DNA from: CAVDWX01 sp963612735
GTDB taxonomy: Bacteria > Bacillota_I > Bacilli_A > RFN20 > CAG-826
Reading direction: 5' to 3'
Assembly: GCA_963612735.1 (NCBI GenBank)
Contig: CAVDWX010000104.1
Span: 1 to 6,865 of the forward strand
DNA: 6,865 nucleotides
Part shown: positions 4,767 through 6,865 of the stretch, one piece after another
Position numbering within the stretch: position 1 is the stretch's first letter
How the letters are laid out: every line of letters begins with the position of its first letter
Position numbers and translations under genes: made by a program
Notes under the pieces: generated by a model
Told to the model about the DNA's origin: nothing
Database searches by the model: none
The model's input: the letters and a program-made list of their open reading frames with translations, nothing else

Positions 4767-4964
4767 TTAAAGCTTATGCTTAATATATTTAAAGTAATTA
4801 GCATTTAAAAAACATACACTCGCAGATAACATTAAAGAAACAATCTGCCAAAATGCCAATCCACCAATTTTAAAAATAGTCATAAAGAATAAAACAATCA
4901 GCAAGATAAAATTTAAAGTAAAAGAAGAAGAGAAGATTAAATAAATTCTCTTAAATTTTCTCAT
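4767..4964 (-). CDS. Small two-helix membrane protein
   Basis: 65 residues with a basic N-terminus (MRKFKRIY), a hydrophobic helix at about 9-31 (LIFSSSFTLNFILLIVLFFM) and a second at about 35-56 (AFWQIVSLMLSASVCFLNAN), then a basic tail (KYIKHKL). Positive charges at both ends suggest both termini face the cytoplasm. The ATG overlaps the stop of the preceding gene as ATGA, and the stop lies 17 bases before the ThyX-like start. It could be a phage membrane protein such as an exclusion factor; a holin is less likely in this setting, with no lysis gene nearby. No family recognised. Confidence 0.8.
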   Translation of the reverse strand: MRKFKRIYLIFSSSFTLNFILLIVLFFMTIFKIGGLAFWQIVSLMLSASVCFLNANYFKYIKHKL

Positions 4965-5305
4965 TTTTTAACCTTCTTTTTGCTTTGAATGCGAACATTT
5001 TTTAATTGCTCGTTTACCATTTTAGGAGTAATCCCATTATGTTTTAAGATGGCATATAACATAGCCTTTTCAATATCTTCTTTATCTTCTGAGCATTTCT
5101 TTACAATTGTTGTTTTTTCATCATCTTTAATAACAAATGTCTGTTTATCTTTGTTGTAATACATATCATAGTAAGATAAAGGGTTCTCCTCACGAGATGA
5201 AATACTCTTAGCCACTTCGTCTTTAATATAATCCCAAAAATAATCATCTCTAAAATCAATAAATACAGTATCGTAATCTAAAACAAGATCAAAAACATCA
5301 ATCAT
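4961..5305 (-). CDS. Phage conserved hypothetical protein, 114 residues
   Basis: The N-terminal half is acidic and aromatic (FIDFRDDYFWDYIKDEV). The C-terminal half, NKDKQTFVIKDDEKTTIVKK, then CSEDKEDIEKAMLYAILKHN and GITPKMV, follows the pattern of a very common small phage protein in Firmicutes ('vvF.dGtkTvVk...gD.fD.ekGl..Ai.K...G'); function unknown. The tail is lysine-rich. The ribosome binding site is unusual: the only strong site, GAAAGGAG (5346-5339), is 33 bases from the ATG, separated by a 7-bp hairpin. An 8-codon GTG reading frame bridges the gap and ends overlapping the ATG. Confidence 0.85.
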   Translation of the reverse strand: MIDVFDLVLDYDTVFIDFRDDYFWDYIKDEVAKSISSREENPLSYYDMYYNKDKQTFVIKDDEKTTIVKKCSEDKEDIEKAMLYAILKHNGITPKMVNEQLKNVRIQSKKKVKK

Positions 5306-5328
5306 ATAATTATGCGTAGTTCAAACAC
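5302..5328 (-). CDS. Possible 8-codon leader peptide before the 114-residue gene
   Basis: GTG at 5328-5326 lies 10 bases after AGGAG, and its frame (peptide M/V-F-E-L-R-I-I-I) ends in TGA (5304-5302), which overlaps the ATG of the next gene as ATGA. Ribosomes ending here could restart on the gene. The GTG lies within the loop of the hairpin at 5316-5336. Too short to prove by composition. Confidence 0.3.
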   Translation of the reverse strand: MFELRIII

Positions 5329-5346
5329 AGAACTACATCTCCTTTC
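5316..5346 (-). promoter_or_regulatory. Ribosome binding site followed by a 7-bp hairpin
   Basis: Read on the minus strand, GAAAGGAG (5346-5339) is followed by GTAGTTC (5336-5330), loop TGTGTTT, GAACTAC (5322-5316), then about 10 bases to the ATG at 5305. If the hairpin forms, the effective distance from AGGAG to ATG falls to about 12 bases, so folding would bring the ribosome site near the start. Confidence 0.45.
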
Positions 5347-5353
5347 TTTATAT

Positions 5354-5382
5354 ATTTTAACATATATATTAATTATGTTCAG
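5354..5382 (-). promoter_or_regulatory. Candidate extended -10 promoter
   Basis: Minus strand: CTGAAC (5382-5377), 17-base spacer, TAAAAT (5359-5354), with TG at 5362-5361 forming an extended -10 element. It lies in the 78-base gap before the 114-residue gene and would give a transcript starting near 5347, just before the ribosome site. It could drive the whole nucleotide-metabolism segment down to the terminator at 2685. The -35 match is weak and AT-rich gaps make false -10 boxes common. Confidence 0.4.
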
Positions 5383-5383
5383 T

Positions 5384-5590
5384 CTAAATACATGCAGAAT
5401 CGTATTTTTTGCTTAAAATTGTTTTGACTTCGTTTAATGAATTGCCTAAAAATATTTTTTGAGTTGTTATTAGAGGGGGAGCAAACTTTATTTCGTAATA
5501 TTTATCTAACTCGCCATAACTTTGTTCTATATGTAAACGAATATTATACTTTTTTTCTAACTCTTCCATCTCTTTTAATTGAATTTCCAT
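5384..5590 (-). CDS. Small hypothetical protein, 68 residues
   Basis: The start has a textbook site (AAAGGAG, 6 bases before ATG). The protein begins with a charged helix (MEIQLKEMEELEKKYNIRL) followed by likely beta-strands (HIEQSYGELDKYYEIKFAPP) and a final helix with LNEVKTILSKKY. No family recognised and no membrane segment. Its start lies only about 24 bases after the terminator hairpin at 5615-5637, so its mRNA must come through that terminator unless a promoter overlaps the hairpin itself. Confidence 0.8.
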   Translation of the reverse strand: MEIQLKEMEELEKKYNIRLHIEQSYGELDKYYEIKFAPPLITTQKIFLGNSLNEVKTILSKKYDSACI

Positions 5591-5614
5591 TTTAGCTCCT
5601 TTAATTTTTATATC

Positions 5615-5637
5615 AAAAAAAGAGGGCAGAACCCTCT
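5615..5637 (-). terminator. Intrinsic terminator inside the gene cluster (attenuator-like)
   Basis: Minus strand: AGAGGG (5637-5632), loop TTCTG, CCCTCT (5626-5621), then six further T (5620-5615). It lies 26 bases after the stop of the 51-codon gene and about 24 bases before the next start codon. The short 6-bp stem suggests partial efficiency. Confidence 0.75.
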
Positions 5638-5663
5638 AAATTTAATTGAAATATTTCTCTTAA

Positions 5664-5819
5664 TTATTTTTCTTCTACATTATCCCAAGGAATTTTATGT
5701 AATACCATGCCTTCTACTCCTAATGCTACGAATTTATCATGCGTCCACAATACTTCATAGTAAGGGTAGGTGGGAACAAATTTCTTACCGTCTATATCAA
5801 TAGGTTTAATTATCCTCAT
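5664..5819 (-). CDS. Small hypothetical protein, 51 residues
   Basis: A short gene running from ATG (5819-5817) to TAA (5666-5664). The product starts MRIIKPIDIDGKKF and includes TYPYYEVLWTHDKF and GVEGMVLHKIPWDNVEEK; it looks like a small folded beta-rich protein, with codon use like its neighbours. It begins inside the last codons of the preceding gene (14-base overlap), after a modest GAGAT ribosome site, so expression is probably coupled to that gene. It is followed directly by an intrinsic terminator. No family recognised. Confidence 0.75.
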   Translation of the reverse strand: MRIIKPIDIDGKKFVPTYPYYEVLWTHDKFVALGVEGMVLHKIPWDNVEEK

Positions 5820-6045
5820 TAATCTCATAAGTTGCCTCATTATCTAAAGCTTGTACTTGTTCTGATTGTGTTTCGTCTAGTGTCGCTTCTTGCTTAATGA
5901 CGGCATTTAATGTGTTCTCAATATCATGGTTTAAGCTATCAAACATGAGTTTGATAACCGAAATGGGAACACCTTCATTTAATGCCTCATTTACAAAATC
6001 TGTTAAGTCTGCTTTAGTTTTTTCAATTAATGTATTAATCTTCAT
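5806..6045 (-). CDS. Small helical hypothetical protein, 79 residues
   Basis: Has a strong ribosome site (AAGGAG, 6 bases before ATG). Predicted mostly helical: MKINTLIEKTKADLTDFVNE, then GVPISVIKLMFDSLNHDIEN and TLNAVIKQEATLDET, followed by an acidic tail. The pattern 'small helix - eGvPiSvIkLmfd.L - helix - acidic tail' is one I associate with small proteins of Firmicute phage early regions, but no named function is known to me. No membrane segment. Its ribosome site begins only about 25 bases after the terminator at 6081-6105. Confidence 0.82.
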   Translation of the reverse strand: MKINTLIEKTKADLTDFVNEALNEGVPISVIKLMFDSLNHDIENTLNAVIKQEATLDETQSEQVQALDNEATYEINEDN

Positions 6046-6080
6046 CTTAATCTCCTTATCATTCTTGTTCCTTTTTATAA

Positions 6081-6105
6081 AATAAAAAAGAGCTTTTCAG
6101 CTCTT
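6081..6105 (-). terminator. Intrinsic terminator overlapping a stop codon
   Basis: Minus strand: AAGAGCT (6105-6099), GAAA tetraloop, AGCTCTT (6094-6088), then TTTTATTTTAT. The stop codon (TGA) and last two codons (Lys, Ser) of the 112-residue gene form the upstream arm, so a ribosome finishing that gene would cover the arm and could hinder hairpin formation. A GAAA-capped 7-bp stem followed by a T-rich tract is a good terminator. Confidence 0.8.
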
Positions 6106-6435
6106 ATTAATTTCGTTTTGAAATTCAAATAGTTCAATCGCTTCTGTAATCTCCATTCGGTAAACATTTAAAGGTTTTAAGTCTTCGTCAACGCCAAATT
6201 CACTTACTTCATTTAAAGTTAGAAAGTCAACGAATATTGGATAATCTTTATAATCGACACCTTCAACAATTGGTATCTCAGTTTCTTTTTCTAGATCAAT
6301 TAATTTGTAATAGACGTTTACTTCAATGTTCCCGTATTCTTCATACATATCCTTTAATTCACCGATAATATCTTCACTGTCTAGACTTACATTTAACTTT
6401 TTGCGATTTCTAATTTCATTTAATAATTCGTTCAT
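6097..6435 (-). CDS. Acidic hypothetical protein, 112 residues
   Basis: No family recognised. The N-terminus (NELLNEIRNRKKLNVSLDSE) is likely helical; the middle (EYGNIEVNVYYKLIDLEKET, IPIVEGVDYKDYPIFVDFLT) looks beta-rich, and the C-terminus (VYRMEITEAIELFEFQNEIN) is helical again. Net charge is strongly negative. The start is preceded by AAGG only 4 bases before ATG and by AGAAAGAG further up; both lie in or beside a hairpin (6434-6490), so translation may be structure-controlled. Its stop codon is inside the terminator stem at 6088-6105. Confidence 0.8.
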   Translation of the reverse strand: MNELLNEIRNRKKLNVSLDSEDIIGELKDMYEEYGNIEVNVYYKLIDLEKETEIPIVEGVDYKDYPIFVDFLTLNEVSEFGVDEDLKPLNVYRMEITEAIELFEFQNEINKS

Positions 6436-6504
6436 ATTGCCTTACTCTTTCTAACTTAAGATTAAATCAGAAAGAGCAATAATGCAATATGAGTCTTAAT
6501 TGCA
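6434..6504 (-). promoter_or_regulatory. Structured leader with competing hairpins at the start codon
   Basis: On the minus strand, ATATTGC (6490-6484) can pair with GCAATAT (6440-6434), which contains the first two bases of the ATG; inside it CTCTTTCT (6476-6469) pairs with AGAAAGAG (6452-6445) just before AAGG. Alternatively TGCAAT (6504-6499) pairs with ATTGCA (6488-6483), which uses the same ATTGC and would free the start codon. The two folds exclude each other. Confidence 0.45.
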
Positions 6505-6518
6505 CTATTATTTTATTA

Positions 6519-6716
6519 TTATTCACTTTCTACAAAATCACCATGCACGAAGTCTACTTCCTCGCTCATGATTTTTTCTTCTGTCTCCTCGTACTCTTTA
6601 GCTTCAACGTCCATAGCATCGTCATAGACAAGTCCTGTGTCAACTTGTCTGATGCGATAGCCTTGGTCTGAGTACGAGTGATAAAAATTGTTTATTTTTT
6701 CTACTTTGATTGCCAT
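6519..6716 (-). CDS. Small acidic hypothetical phage protein, 65 residues
   Basis: The ribosome site AGAGGTGA lies 5 bases before the ATG. Residues 12-35 (YHSYSDQGYRIRQVDTGLVY then DDAMDV) form a compact conserved-looking motif that I associate loosely with small Firmicute phage proteins ('YSD.g..IRQ.eTG..Y.DA.Dv'); the function is unknown to me. The second half is almost entirely acidic (EAKEYEETEEKIMSEEVDF). G+C is visibly higher than in the genes further left. It starts 12 bases after the stop of the gene entering from the right edge. Confidence 0.78.
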   Translation of the reverse strand: MAIKVEKINNFYHSYSDQGYRIRQVDTGLVYDDAMDVEAKEYEETEEKIMSEEVDFVHGDFVESE

Positions 6717-6728
6717 TTAATCACCTCT

Positions 6729-6865
6729 CTATATCTTTGATTCGTCAAGTTCGCCTGTGATGGTTCCGTCTACTGTGTAGTCCTCGAGGGCTCTGAATTG
6801 ATTAGCATAAACACTCCAATTCGTGGCGGTCTTGTAAGAGTCAATGAGGGCGGATGGTACGTAGA
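6729..6865 (-). CDS. C-terminal end of an unknown phage gene, cut by the window edge
   Basis: The frame is open from the right edge to TAG (6731-6729) and gives 45 codons including the stop. The visible end reads YVPSALIDSYKTATNWSVYA, then NQFRALEDYTVDGTITGELD and ESKI: a probable helix followed by a polar tail. Codons ending in C (GCC, ACC, CTC, GAC) are frequent, and G+C is about 47% by hand count, clearly above the rest of the window. The stop is followed after 12 bases by the next start with a good ribosome site, so both are likely in one transcript. No family can be named from this fragment. Confidence 0.75.
   Translation of the reverse strand, partial: YVPSALIDSYKTATNWSVYANQFRALEDYTVDGTITGELDESKI

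Overview
The window is AT-rich DNA (about two thirds A+T by eye) with strong AAAGGAGG-type ribosome binding sites, ATG/GTG starts and tightly packed or ATGA-overlapping small genes. That pattern fits a temperate phage, or a phage-derived plasmid, of a low-GC Firmicute (Bacillales or Lactobacillales). I cannot name the host from sequence alone.

Layout. (1) Positions 1-416 hold a possible short ORF, a long AT-rich hairpin (228-291) and a good sigmaA-type promoter (317-345). (2) 417-1379 is one plus-strand gene for a 320-residue protein I do not recognise. (3) 1380-2680 is about 1.3 kb without a convincing gene but full of repeats: an array of TTTAACTTA sites, a set of AAAAGTGGACATT direct repeats spaced about 21 bp, and several long inverted repeats. 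It looks like a cis-acting replication, partition or regulatory region. (4) 2685-6865 is a run of minus-strand genes ending at an intrinsic terminator at 2685-2708.

In transcription order the minus-strand cluster reads: C-terminal end of an unknown gene (enters at 6865), four small unknown genes, a newly noted 51-codon gene (5664-5819), a 68-residue gene, a phage-type hypothetical, a two-helix membrane protein, a divergent ThyX-like protein, an 84-residue orphan, a trimeric-type dUTPase, a DUF1599/Nmad1-type protein and a winged-HTH DNA-binding protein. ThyX-like, dUTPase and Nmad1 together point to control or remodelling of the pyrimidine nucleotide pool during phage replication.

The main points of interest are regulatory. 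The same TTTAACTTA motif sits in the promoter and leader of the 320-residue gene and in a symmetric array 0.5 kb past its end, which suggests an autoregulated DNA-binding initiator or partition factor. Two intrinsic terminators lie inside the minus-strand cluster with no room for a promoter before the next gene, implying readthrough or antitermination. Two leaders carry hairpins that involve the ribosome binding site or start codon.
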